A DNA stretch of 64,000 bases from Methylorubrum suomiense (GCF_022179765.1 NZ_BPRE01000021.1:16325-80324); one strand, 5' to 3'. Counted from the stretch's first letter, positions 36,725 to 45,446 are shown. Notes: generated from the letters alone by a model not told the origin. Translations and numbers: made by a program.

Positions 36725-38866
36725 TCAAGCCGCCTCGCTGGCCTGCGCCGTGACGTCAACGAGCCGCCCGCCGCTCACCTTCAGGACGCGGTCGGCAAAG
36801 GGCAAGACATGGCCGCTATGGGTCACGAACACCTTGGCCGCGGGGTATCGAATGAGTGTCTGGACGAGGTCGGCCTCCGAGGCCGGATCGAGATTGGCCG
36901 TCACCTCGTCGAGCAGCAGAAGGCGCGGGCGCCGGCACAGGGCACGGGCGAGGATCAGCCTCCGCCGCTGACCGGTGGAGAGCAGCGGGCTCTCGTCGGA
37001 GAGCAGGGTCGCGTAACCCTGCGGCAATCCCTGCACCGCGTCGAGCAGGCCGACCAAGCCGAGCGCCTCCTCGATGCGCGCCTGACTCACATCGGGGGCG
37101 TGCAGGGCGACGTTCTCGGCCACCGTCCCGGCGAACAGGCTGTCGTCGGCGAACACGCAGCCGATATTGGCGCGGTACTCATGCACGCCGAATGCGTCGA
37201 GCGCCCGCCCGTCCACGAGAACCCGGCCGCGCGGGGTCGGATGCAGGCTCGCCAGGATGCGCAGGAGCGAGGACTTGCCGCAGCCCGACTGGCCGATGAT
37301 CGCGATGGTCTCGTTCCGGGCGATGTCGATCGTCAGGTTCACGTCGGCGAGCAGCGGGCGTTGGCCCGCCCCGAACTGCACCGCCACGTCCTCCAGGCTG
37401 ACGTTGCGCCGGATCACCCGGGCGATGTGGACGCCCTCGCTCGCGGGCTCGGGCGCCTCGTCGAGCACGTCGTCGAGCCGTCCGAAATGCACCCGCATCA
37501 CCGAGAGCTGCAGCAGGCTCATGATCAGCGTGTTCATGCTGTTGAAGAACGAGGTGCGCAGGGCAAAGAAGGCGTACAGCACGCCGACCGAAAGGGTGCT
37601 CTTCATCACGTCGGTCACGCCCATGTACAAGGTCGCGACCGTGCCGAGCATGAAGATCAGGTGCAGGAACAGGTCCGCGTCGATGGACAGCTTCTTGGAG
37701 CGGTAGCTGAAATTGGCGAACCGCGTGAAGCTCTCCAGCCACTTGAGCGCGAAGAAGCTGCCGGAGTTGCTCACCTTCAAGGCGGCGATCTGGCCGAGCC
37801 CGTCGAGCAGCCGGGCCTGCTCCTCGGAGCGCGATTCGAGGGACTGCGCGGTCGAGCGGGCGATCTCGGGATAGGTCGCGAAGCGCACGAGGATCGCCGC
37901 GACGAGCGTGGCGAGCGAGGCCGCCGTCATGGTCGGCGAGTAGTAATACATCATGCCGATCAACAGGACCGTCATGGTGCCGTCGGCGATCGAGGAGACG
38001 AAGCCCGTCACGAGGAAGGTCTTGATGTGATCGACCGAGTTCAGCCGCGTGACGAAATCGCCGGGATGGCGGGCCTCGAAGAAGCCGAGCGGCAGGCGCA
38101 GGGCGTGTCCGACGATGTTGCGGGTGAAGTGGATCTCGAACATCGTCGCCGCCCGCAGGGTGATCACGTCGCGCAGCCAGCGCGAGACCGCCTCGAAGGC
38201 GCTGAATAGGATCAGGCCGACGATCACCACCGTCAGGAGGTCGAGATCGTATTGCGGGATCACCGTATCGATGGCGGTTTGCAGGAAGACGGGGGTCGCC
38301 AGCGTGAAGAGGGTCGCGGCAAAGGAGAGAACGGCGATCATCCCGATCGTGTGCTCGATGCCGCGGCAGGAGCGGTAGACGCTCCAGAACAGCGACTTGC
38401 GCTCGGCCTTGACCGCCTTGAAATCGATGCGCCGCTCGAATTCGAGGGCAACCCCGCCGAAATGCCGTTCCATGTCCTCTCGGGCATAGATCCGTGGACC
38501 GAAGGCCGGGTCGTGAACGTGAAAGGCGCCGCGCACGACCTTCTCGAGCACGACGAAGTGGTTGCCGTTCCAGTGCAGGATCGCCGGGCAGTTCACCTTG
38601 GCGAGTTCGCCGATGTTGGAGACCCCGAGTCCCTGTGCGTCGAGGCCGATCTGGCCGGCCACCTCGACGATCTCGGCGAAGGTCATGCCGCGCCGCGAGG
38701 GTGGGAACAGCGCGCGCAGGTAGGGCAGATCGAGGTCGTGCCGGTAGGCGTTGGCGACCATGACGAGGCAGGCGAGCCCGCATTCCATGTTCTCGCTCTG
38801 CATCACCGTGCGCACGGGACGTTTGTGCGCGGTGCCGGAAAAGCGGGCGAAGGTGGCGGCGAACAT
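36725..38866 (-). CDS. peptidase-containing ABC exporter (C39 peptidase, bacteriocin-type)
   Basis: Predicted 713 residues from the ATG at 38866. The N-terminal C39 peptidase has Q23 and the nucleophile C29 in QSENMECGLAC, H103 in NHFVVL and D119 in VHDPA, so the triad is complete. Six membrane helices span about 165-440. The nucleotide-binding domain has Walker A IIGQSGCGKSS, signature LSTGQRRRLILARAL, Walker B LLLLDEVT and H-loop VTHS. Such exporters cut leader peptides after Gly-Gly and export the core. Last gene of a four-gene minus-strand unit; the only double-glycine substrate nearby is the 39-residue peptide at 41377. Confidence 0.95.
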   Translation of the reverse strand: MFAATFARFSGTAHKRPVRTVMQSENMECGLACLVMVANAYRHDLDLPYLRALFPPSRRGMTFAEIVEVAGQIGLDAQGLGVSNIGELAKVNCPAILHWNGNHFVVLEKVVRGAFHVHDPAFGPRIYAREDMERHFGGVALEFERRIDFKAVKAERKSLFWSVYRSCRGIEHTIGMIAVLSFAATLFTLATPVFLQTAIDTVIPQYDLDLLTVVIVGLILFSAFEAVSRWLRDVITLRAATMFEIHFTRNIVGHALRLPLGFFEARHPGDFVTRLNSVDHIKTFLVTGFVSSIADGTMTVLLIGMMYYYSPTMTAASLATLVAAILVRFATYPEIARSTAQSLESRSEEQARLLDGLGQIAALKVSNSGSFFALKWLESFTRFANFSYRSKKLSIDADLFLHLIFMLGTVATLYMGVTDVMKSTLSVGVLYAFFALRTSFFNSMNTLIMSLLQLSVMRVHFGRLDDVLDEAPEPASEGVHIARVIRRNVSLEDVAVQFGAGQRPLLADVNLTIDIARNETIAIIGQSGCGKSSLLRILASLHPTPRGRVLVDGRALDAFGVHEYRANIGCVFADDSLFAGTVAENVALHAPDVSQARIEEALGLVGLLDAVQGLPQGYATLLSDESPLLSTGQRRRLILARALCRRPRLLLLDEVTANLDPASEADLVQTLIRYPAAKVFVTHSGHVLPFADRVLKVSGGRLVDVTAQASEAA

Positions 38867-38940
38867 CGGCGTCTGTCCTGGGAATGTCCCTGTCCCCGCG
38901 GCGGTCGGCCACCGTGGGGAATGCGTTCCGGGGGGCGCTC

Positions 38941-40269
38941 TCAGCGTCCGCGCAGCGCCCGGATCGGATCGAGCATCCAATCGATCAGGCGGCGGCGCTC
39001 GACGACGATGTCCGCCGACAGCGTCGAGCCGACCCGGATCGGAACCCGCTCCCCATAGGCATCGACATCGGTCCGGTCGGGCACGATCTCGATGCGGTAG
39101 GCCGATTGCAGGGGCACCGGCCGCGGATCGAGGCCGCCATCGAGCTTCTCCTCGGTGATCGGGCCGCGGATCGCAGCCTGCGAGATGTAGCTGATCGTGC
39201 CGTGGTGGATGCCGAAGGTCTTGAACGGGAAGGCGTCGTATTTCAGCACCACCCGCTGCCCGACCTTGGCGAGGCCGACCGCCCGGGCGGGCGCCTCGAC
39301 GACGATGACCGGGGCGGCGCCGGCATCGCCGATCGCGGCGACGAACTGACCGGGCTTGACCGAGTCGCCGACCTTGCCCGCGAGCGCCAGCACCGTGCCG
39401 TCGCGCTGGGCCTGGATTTCCAGGAGCGCCTCGGTGCGCAGGGCCGCGAGCCGGCTGTCGGTGGCCTCGATCTGGCTCTGGGCGGCGGCCTTCTGCGATT
39501 GCTTGGCGACGATGAGTTCGCGGAAGGCGCGCTTCCGTTCCGCGTCCTGGCGCTGATACTCCATGCGCCGCAGATGCAGGTCGGCCACCTGCCGCTCGTA
39601 GTCGAAGGTGGTGCGCTCGTGCTGCTCCAAGAGATCGCGGGTGGCGTCGCCCTGCCGCACATAGGCAGCGATGCGGCGCACCGCCATGCGCGACTTCTCG
39701 GCCGCGGCCTGATTGCGCTTCGCCTGCTCGGCGAGGCTCGCGTAGAACGGCGCTTGGTCGGCCTCGATCTGCTCCTGCTGGCGAGTGGCCTCGACGATGA
39801 AGGCGTCGGCGCGGGCGATCTCGTCCTGATAGCCCCGGCGGGTCTGCTGGAGATTGCGGATCTCCGTCTCGACCGCCGACTCGCCCCCCGAGGCGGCGGT
39901 GCCCATGCGCAGGGCGTAGAGGGGCTGGCCCGCCCGCACGGCGGCGCCCTGACTCACATCGATGCGCGAGATCACGCCGGAGCGCGGGGCGTCGAGGCGC
40001 GCGAAGCCGCCGGTCGCGGCGACGTACCCGCGCACGCTCTCGGTCTGGGCGAAGCGTCCGAACCACAGGCCCGCACCCACCGCGACGACGGTGACCACGA
40101 CGAACAGCGCCGAGACGGTCGCGCTGCGGTCCTGGCGCAGGTCGATCGTCTCCAGCACGCGCGCGGCGGGGATCGTCTGGACCGGGTTCTCGGGCGAGGC
40201 GGGGCCGCCCAGGGGCGCCTCGTGTGCCGCTTCGGGCGGGGGCGTGTCGGGCGTGTCGGCCGGCGTCAT
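38941..40269 (-). CDS. HlyD-family membrane fusion (adaptor) protein
   Basis: Predicted 442 residues. One N-terminal membrane anchor (SALFVVVTVVAVGAGLWFG, about 53-72) follows a Pro-rich cytoplasmic tail. Lipoyl-like halves lie at VRGYVAATGGFARLDAPRSG and RDGTVLALAGKVGDSVKPGQ, flanking a long coiled coil (about 130-290, rich in Gln, Glu, Arg). The C-terminal beta domain is AVGLAKVGQRVVLKYDAFPF. It links the inner-membrane ABC exporter to an outer-membrane TolC. Its start overlaps the stop of the acyltransferase gene by 4 bp (ATGA). Confidence 0.93.
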   Translation of the reverse strand: MTPADTPDTPPPEAAHEAPLGGPASPENPVQTIPAARVLETIDLRQDRSATVSALFVVVTVVAVGAGLWFGRFAQTESVRGYVAATGGFARLDAPRSGVISRIDVSQGAAVRAGQPLYALRMGTAASGGESAVETEIRNLQQTRRGYQDEIARADAFIVEATRQQEQIEADQAPFYASLAEQAKRNQAAAEKSRMAVRRIAAYVRQGDATRDLLEQHERTTFDYERQVADLHLRRMEYQRQDAERKRAFRELIVAKQSQKAAAQSQIEATDSRLAALRTEALLEIQAQRDGTVLALAGKVGDSVKPGQFVAAIGDAGAAPVIVVEAPARAVGLAKVGQRVVLKYDAFPFKTFGIHHGTISYISQAAIRGPITEEKLDGGLDPRPVPLQSAYRIEIVPDRTDVDAYGERVPIRVGSTLSADIVVERRRLIDWMLDPIRALRGR

Positions 40270-41204
40270 GCCGCGGCTCCGCTCTCGCCGGCCGAGCGAT
40301 CGTGAACTGGGTCGGGCGCGTCACTCAGGAATTCGTCCAAGCGCGGCCACATGTACCATTGCTGGGGGGCGCGCAGCACGGAGGCCTCGATGTGACGGCG
40401 TACGTCCTCGGTGACGCGGCGCTTGGTCTCGACTGAATTGTCTGCCACCTCGAAGGGCTGGCCGACATGGACCGTGTCGCCCTGGACATCGGAGGTGACG
40501 CACAACGGAAGCACCGTCCCCTCGGTAAGGCGGGCGAGGCCGTCGATGCCCATGGCGAGGCGGGCCGGACGTCCGAACAAGGTCGTGTCCGCGGCCACAC
40601 CGTAGCTCGCCGGCAGATCGAGGAAGGAGACGATCACCGAGCCGGAGCGAGCGAAGCGGATCGCATCGATGAAATCCTGCTTATGGCGCACGTTGAGGAA
40701 GCGCATCTCCACGCCCGCCTCGTTGATGCGCTGCATCACCTGCGTATCGATCGCATGGTCCTCGCGGGCGCGCAGGATCAGCATCCGCCGCCCGCGGAAG
40801 ACCGCATGGATCAGGCCCGCGAAGGGCAGCGCGAAGCAGCCCATATGCAGCGGCGCGAGGATGACCGGCCGGCCGCTCGCGGCCACGCGCTCGATCAGAC
40901 CCTGATCGGGGATGCGCACATGGCGCAGGTCGTCACGGATGTCGTCGTGCGAACGGTTGAGCAGCGCCAGCCATTCGAGCTCAACAAGATTGTCGGAGAA
41001 AACGGCCTCGGCATCGAGGCGCAGACTGTCCGCGCGCGACACGCGCAGGGTCCGCTCCAGCACCGTATCGATGCCCATGCGACCAGACCCCTGCAGGGTC
41101 CCCGGCAAGATGCGCCGCGCCCGCCAGGAGGCTCGCAACACGCGCCGGCGCGCCGGCAACGGCAGGCCCGCGACGAAGGCCTGCTTGCGGGTGACCTCGA
41201 TCAT
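40266..41204 (-). CDS. LPLAT-type lysophospholipid/LpxL-like acyltransferase
   Basis: Predicted 312 residues from the ATG at 41204. The central pattern PVILAPLHMGCFALPFAGL holds H120 at the place of the catalytic His of the LpxL/HtrB acyltransferases, but the acidic residue five positions later in the HX4D/E motif is Ala (A125). Later segments (FLDLPASYG, FGRPARLAMGIDGLARL, GTVLPLCVTSD, RRHIEASVLRAPQQWYMWPR) are typical of the family. It may transfer acyl chains from the dedicated ACP encoded divergently. No C-terminal membrane helix is seen. The acceptor is unknown; the nearby peptide is the obvious candidate. Confidence 0.8.
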   Translation of the reverse strand: MIEVTRKQAFVAGLPLPARRRVLRASWRARRILPGTLQGSGRMGIDTVLERTLRVSRADSLRLDAEAVFSDNLVELEWLALLNRSHDDIRDDLRHVRIPDQGLIERVAASGRPVILAPLHMGCFALPFAGLIHAVFRGRRMLILRAREDHAIDTQVMQRINEAGVEMRFLNVRHKQDFIDAIRFARSGSVIVSFLDLPASYGVAADTTLFGRPARLAMGIDGLARLTEGTVLPLCVTSDVQGDTVHVGQPFEVADNSVETKRRVTEDVRRHIEASVLRAPQQWYMWPRLDEFLSDAPDPVHDRSAGESGAAA

Positions 41205-41376
41205 GGCAGCGCTCGGCCCATGGCGGGGCGCTTGGCCGGGACCAACACGGGGATGGGGCGATGCGCGGCCACCGATAGGGCGGAGGCCGGTCTGCTGGCG
41301 CCCATGGCGCACGAGCGTACGCCGTGGGCGGGGCCCCGTACGATGCGTCCGGGGCGATCAGGACGAGCCTGAGGGC

Positions 41377-41496
41377 TTACGACTTGTCCTTGCTGTTGCT
41401 CTTGTGGTGGTGATGGTTGCCGTGATCGGACGAGCTCGAAGAGCTGTTCGTGCCGCCGGAAACGGTCTTCAGGGTCGAGAGATCGAGCTTCGTCAT
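41377..41496 (-). CDS. double-glycine leader peptide precursor with Ser/His/Lys-rich core
   Basis: Predicted 39 residues. The leader MTKLDLSTLKTVSGG has the bacteriocin-type pattern with Leu residues at positions -10 and -7 before Gly-Gly, and it is followed by a 24-residue core. The core is Thr-Asn, six Ser, DHGN, four His, then KSNSKDKS: nine Ser, five His and three Lys, with no Cys. A ribosome site AAGGAAGA lies about 8 bp upstream. It is first in a minus-strand unit with an acyltransferase, HlyD and a C39 exporter, and is divergent from an ACP gene. Cleavage after Gly15 is expected. The core is unlike lanthipeptide or class II bacteriocin cores that I know. Confidence 0.85.
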   Translation of the reverse strand: MTKLDLSTLKTVSGGTNSSSSSSDHGNHHHHKSNSKDKS

Positions 41497-41741
41497 GAAA
41501 ATCTTCCTTGTCACGCCGGCGCAGCCCTCGCTCCGCCGGGCGGCCATCTGCTGACCACGACGCAAAACTGGACTTTCGATCCCATCTGATCAAGTGTTGC
41601 GAACTGCGTAGACTCAATTTTCCACCGATAGTCTGTTTAGCGCATTTACCAAGCTGCACATTGATTGATTAAAATCTGATAAACCACTTGCAAAGGCGTG
41701 TTCCGGTTATGACACTCGCATTGTCACCGCGAGGAGCAGTC
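41497..41741. promoter_or_regulatory. divergent promoter region of the peptide/ACP cluster
   Basis: AT-rich 245 bp between the precursor peptide (leftward) and the ACP gene (rightward), which must hold both start regions. AT-rich elements such as TTGATTGATTAAAATCTGAT (41669 region) are seen, but I cannot place a confident -35/-10 pair. GAGGAGCAG sits about 5 bp before the ACP start. Confidence 0.45.
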
Positions 41742-42080
41742 ATGACTGTCGCTATCACTCCCGATACCACCAATAACGCCCTCACCAATACCGGTATTTC
41801 CATGCCTGCCGCTCAAGGAGAAGAAGATGTAGAGGCGGGCCTCTTGGCGATCATGCGAAAGTATCTGAAGAGCCCTGACGCGGCCTGGACCGCGCAGACG
41901 ACCATGGAAGAAGCACAGGTCGACTCCCTCGACCTCGTCGAGATCGTCTTCGAGATCGAAGAACGCTTCGGCGTCGAGATCAACTTCAACGCCAATTCTC
42001 GCCCTGTTAGCGAGATGAACTTCGGCGATGTCGTCCAAATGATTCACGCGTCCCTCGCATCCAAGGCGCGGGCGGCGTGA
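41742..42080 (+). CDS. dedicated acyl carrier protein
   Basis: Predicted 112 residues from the ATG at 41742, chosen because a GAGGAGCAG site precedes it. After a Thr/Asn-rich tail of about 26 residues, the ACP fold begins (VEAGLLAIMRKYLKS). S62 in QVDSLDLVEIVFEIEE is the phosphopantetheine attachment site, followed by RFGVEINF. The fold and acidic helix II match type II ACPs. Stop and next start overlap (GTGA), so ACP and ketosynthase are coupled. It carries the growing acyl chain for the following enzymes. Confidence 0.93.
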   Translation: MTVAITPDTTNNALTNTGISMPAAQGEEDVEAGLLAIMRKYLKSPDAAWTAQTTMEEAQVDSLDLVEIVFEIEERFGVEINFNANSRPVSEMNFGDVVQMIHASLASKARAA

Positions 42081-43273
42081 GCACCGTCGTCGTGTCCGGG
42101 CTGGGGGTCGCGGCCCCCGGCGCCCTCGACGTCGAGACGTTCTGGGCAAACCTCATCGCGGGCCGTCCGGCCTTCGCTCCGGCGGCGGCCCTGCCGGATT
42201 CCGGCGTGATCGTCGGCGCGGTCGAGGAAGGCAGCACCTTCGCCGATCTGCCGATCCCGTTGCCGGCGGCCTGTGACCGCAACGCCGTCCTGGCGGTGGC
42301 CGCCGCCGGGCAGGCGCTCACGCAGGCCGGGCTCGTGCCGGGCACGGTTGCGCCGGAGCGCGTCGCGGTGGTGCTCGGCAACGGCGGAGGCGGGCTTACC
42401 AGTCTCGATGTCCAGTACGAACGCCTGTTCGCGCAGGGCAAGCGCCCGCATCCCTTCTCCGTGCCGCGGGCGATGGGCAGTTCCTCGGCGAGCTGGGTGT
42501 CGATCGCTTACGGGGCGCAAGGCCCCTGTTTCGTCGTGGCCAGCGCCTGCGCTTCGGCAACCCACGCGATCGGCGTGGCGGCGGCCCTCGTGCGCAGCGG
42601 CGCGGTCGACGTGGCGATCACCGGCGGGACCGAGGCGCCGCTGTCGCGCGGCACGCTGCTCGCCTGGAACGCCATGAAGATCATGAGCCGCACCGGCTGC
42701 CGACCCTTCTCCCGCGATCGGGACGGGCTCGTCGTGGCCGAAGGCGCCGGCGTGCTGGTGCTGGAGCGCGAAGCGCATGCCCGGGCCCGCGGGCTACGGC
42801 CCGACGTGGCGGTCGCGGGCTTCGGCTCGGGGGCGGATGCGGGCGACATCGTCGCGCCGACCGCGGACGGCATGGCCCGGGCGATGCGCGCGGCGCTTCA
42901 GGATGCAGGCCTCTCGCCCGCCGAGATCGCCTACGTGAACGCCCACGGCACGGGCACCCGCGCCAACGACCTCACCGAGGTCCAGGCGATGCGCGACGTG
43001 TTCGGGGCGGGCGCCCTGCCACCGACCTCCTCCATCAAGGGCTCGACGGGCCATAGCCTGGGCGCCGCGGGTGGGCTGGAGGCGGTCGCCACCGTGCTCG
43101 CCATGCGCCGCGCGCTCGCTCCGCCGACCGCCGGCCTCGACGACCCCGATCCCGAACTCGCCCTCGACGCGATTCCCCTGACGGCGCGGGGCATGGCGAT
43201 CCCGGCGGCGATGTCGAATTCCTTCGCCTTCGGCGGGCTGAACGCGAGCCTGATCCTTCGTCGATTGAACTGA
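42077..43273 (+). CDS. 3-oxoacyl-ACP synthase, FabF-type ketosynthase
   Basis: Predicted 398 residues from a GTG in the GTGA overlap with the ACP. The thiolase-fold catalytic residues are all present: C158 in VASACASATHA, H290 in YVNAHGTGTRAND and H326 in KGSTGHSLGAAGG. Other conserved parts are ITGGTEAPLS, PFSRDRDGLVVAEGAGVLVL and the end MSNSFAFGGLNASLIL. It condenses malonyl-ACP with an acyl primer. With its own ACP and dehydratase it is a partial type II fatty acid or polyketide set; no ketoreductase, enoyl reductase or thioesterase is adjacent, so these must come from the host. Confidence 0.95.
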   Translation: MSTVVVSGLGVAAPGALDVETFWANLIAGRPAFAPAAALPDSGVIVGAVEEGSTFADLPIPLPAACDRNAVLAVAAAGQALTQAGLVPGTVAPERVAVVLGNGGGGLTSLDVQYERLFAQGKRPHPFSVPRAMGSSSASWVSIAYGAQGPCFVVASACASATHAIGVAAALVRSGAVDVAITGGTEAPLSRGTLLAWNAMKIMSRTGCRPFSRDRDGLVVAEGAGVLVLEREAHARARGLRPDVAVAGFGSGADAGDIVAPTADGMARAMRAALQDAGLSPAEIAYVNAHGTGTRANDLTEVQAMRDVFGAGALPPTSSIKGSTGHSLGAAGGLEAVATVLAMRRALAPPTAGLDDPDPELALDAIPLTARGMAIPAAMSNSFAFGGLNASLILRRLN

Positions 43274-43286
43274 GCCGACCGAGCCG

Positions 43287-43856
43287 ATGAGCGCCTCCCC
43301 CATCCTGCTGCACGCAGACTCGCCCGCCCCCTTGCCCGCCCCCTTGCCCGCGGCCGCCCTCCCCCCGCCGGGGCCGACCGCCTTCCTGGCGGCCCTGCGC
43401 GAGCGGGTCGGCACGCGGATCGGCACCTCCGCCTGGACCCTGATCGATCAGGCGCGGATCGACCTGTTCGCGCAGGCCACCGGCGACCACCAGTTCGTCC
43501 ATGTCGATCCGGTGCGCGCGGCCGCCGAGACGCCGTATGGCGGGACGGTGGCGCACGGCTACCTGACCCTGTCGATCCTCGGCGCTGCCGCGGGCGAGGC
43601 CCTTCCGGCGCATCCCTGCATCCGGGCCGTGCTCAACCTCGGCGCGGACCGGGTGCGCTTCCTCGCCCCCGTGCCATCGGGCACGCGCCTGCGCGGCACC
43701 TTCACGCTCACCAGCGTCACTGCCCTGCCCGAGGGCAAGGCAGCGTTGCGCCTCGCGGCCAGTGTCGAGGCCGAGGCGGGTGAGGCGGTTCGTTCGGTGC
43801 TCGCCGCCGATTTGACCCTGATGCTGGTGCTGGCCGAGCCAGAAAATTCCGCTTGA
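43287..43856 (+). CDS. MaoC-like (R)-specific hydratase/dehydratase
   Basis: Predicted 189 residues with a Pro/Ala-rich N-terminal tail, partly a short DNA repeat (CCCCTTGCCCG twice). The hot-dog core has D67 and H72 in ATGDHQFVHVDP, the catalytic pair of the MaoC hydratase-2 motif, followed by GGTVAHGYLTLSIL. It follows the ketosynthase by 13 bp. It would dehydrate 3-hydroxyacyl-ACP or -CoA, or hydrate the enoyl form. It is in line with ACP and ketosynthase, so a role in making a special acyl chain is likely. Confidence 0.9.
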   Translation: MSASPILLHADSPAPLPAPLPAAALPPPGPTAFLAALRERVGTRIGTSAWTLIDQARIDLFAQATGDHQFVHVDPVRAAAETPYGGTVAHGYLTLSILGAAAGEALPAHPCIRAVLNLGADRVRFLAPVPSGTRLRGTFTLTSVTALPEGKAALRLAASVEAEAGEAVRSVLAADLTLMLVLAEPENSA

Positions 43857-44099
43857 TCGAGAAGCCCGGCAAGCGCCCTCGCCGCGCTGCCGGCCGCGCG
43901 GTGCGCGTGCTCAGGGCGGTGATCCCGAGACCGCGCGGTGACTGTTCCACTTGATGCGGGTGCTGGGCTGACCGCTCATTGCCCTGCATCAGTGCATCCC
44001 CATTTTGTGCAGTCTTTCCGCGCTTCATACCCAATTAACCTCGATCGATGATTGATAAATCCGACCGCGCGATGGGGCGCGAACGGGTCGGATCTCCGC

Positions 44100-45446
44100 A
44101 TGGCCGCGGCATCGAGGGGAACAGGATCGGGATCGCGCGGCCGGCTCGGACGGAGGGCCGCGGCGATCGGGGTCGGCGCCGGGCTCCTGGCGCTGTGGGC
44201 ATCCCCCGCTCGGCCCGAACCCATCGAGGCGGTGATGGGCATGGCCCTTCGCACCAGTTTCGACCGCATGGCGGATGACGAGCGTCAGGCCGGCATGGAG
44301 GCGAAGCTCAGGGGCAGCTACGAGGCCTTCCTGCCGACCGTCGGCTACGCCTTCAACCACCGGCTCGACAGCAAGATCACCTACACGCCCGACCTCTTCA
44401 CCGATCCCCTGGCCCCGAGCAGGACCGACACGCTGGCCCGCCGCCAGCCGCACAGCGAGGGCTTCCAACTCACCATGCCCCTCTATGACGGGCTGAAGCG
44501 CTTTAACGACATGCAGGCCGCCCGCAGCGCCGCGGCGGCGGGCCGGGGCCTTCAGGACGACAAGGCCCAGCAGATCCTGCTCGACACCGCGAGCGCCTAC
44601 CTCGCGGTTCTGCGCGACCGCGCCATCGTGCGACTGCGCGAGGCGGGGCTCGCCGACGTCGAGAAGGTCGCCCGCAGCGTCGCCCTGCGCCGGTCGGTCA
44701 ACGACGCGACCAACGCCGAGGCGGCGCTCGCCGAATCGCGGGTGATCGCCGCCCAGGGGGCGCTCGAACAAGCGCGCGCCGCCCTGACGGTCTCCGAGAT
44801 CGAACTGGTGCGGCTGGCGGGCCCGGGCGCGAATCCGAGTCAGCTTCCGCTGGTGCCTAATAGCCTCCTGCCGGGTACGGCCGAGGAACTGCGCGGTATC
44901 CTACTCGGCAATAACCCGAAGCTGATTGCCGCGAGACTCAACGCCGATTCCGCCGCCTTCACGGCAAGGGCGGCCTATGCGCAATTCTCGCCCCAGCTCA
45001 ATCTCGTCTTCACCCAGTCGCGGCGCGGCGTCGTCTCCAACACGCCCTACCACGTGAAGGACACCACCACGCTGCTCCAAGCGCTGATCCCGATCTATCA
45101 GCCAGGTTCCTTCTCGAACCTGTCGCGCGAGCACGCATGGGCGCGCCAGAAGGACTACGAGGCGCTCGACCTGGAGCGCGCGCTGCTCGCCCAGGTCACC
45201 GCCGCTTTCCACCAGCGCCGCTCGACGATCCAGCAGGTGGGCCAAGCCGAGCAGCGCGTGCGCAAGATTGCCCGCGCCGTGCAGGGCCGGCAGATGGAAT
45301 TGCGGCTCGGCGCGATGACCACCGTCGACGTGCTCAACACGGTGGCCGAACTCGCCGAGGCGCGCATCGCCAAGATCAACCTGGAATTCGCCCGCGATCG
45401 GGCCACCTACGCCCTCGCCGCAGCGATGAACCGCCTGCGGGTGTGA
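44100..45446 (+). CDS. TolC-family outer membrane protein
   Basis: Predicted 448 residues from the ATG at 44100, which gives a signal peptide (GRRAAAIGVGAGLLALWASP, cleavage near ARP-E). A TTG 48 bp upstream is the only earlier start. Two OEP repeats are visible: MALRTSFDRMADDERQAGME with GFQLTMPLYDGLKRF in the first half and LLGNNPKLIAARLNADS with ALIPIYQPGSFS in the second, each with long helices. The last segment (MTTVDVLNTVAELAEARIAK) is family-typical. It completes a tripartite type I exporter with the C39-ABC and HlyD genes 4-8 kb away on the other strand. Confidence 0.93.
   Translation: MAAASRGTGSGSRGRLGRRAAAIGVGAGLLALWASPARPEPIEAVMGMALRTSFDRMADDERQAGMEAKLRGSYEAFLPTVGYAFNHRLDSKITYTPDLFTDPLAPSRTDTLARRQPHSEGFQLTMPLYDGLKRFNDMQAARSAAAAGRGLQDDKAQQILLDTASAYLAVLRDRAIVRLREAGLADVEKVARSVALRRSVNDATNAEAALAESRVIAAQGALEQARAALTVSEIELVRLAGPGANPSQLPLVPNSLLPGTAEELRGILLGNNPKLIAARLNADSAAFTARAAYAQFSPQLNLVFTQSRRGVVSNTPYHVKDTTTLLQALIPIYQPGSFSNLSREHAWARQKDYEALDLERALLAQVTAAFHQRRSTIQQVGQAEQRVRKIARAVQGRQMELRLGAMTTVDVLNTVAELAEARIAKINLEFARDRATYALAAAMNRLRV

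Noticed and set aside
38867..40324. N-terminal extension of the C39 exporter frame to 40324 (1199 codons)
   Set aside because: The extension overlaps the HlyD gene in another frame and is Arg/Pro-rich; the C39 domain begins at the ATG at 38866.
41400..41430. Four His codons as a possible cloning tag
   Set aside because: They lie inside a natural-looking precursor with leader, ribosome site and matching exporter; no vector sequence is present.
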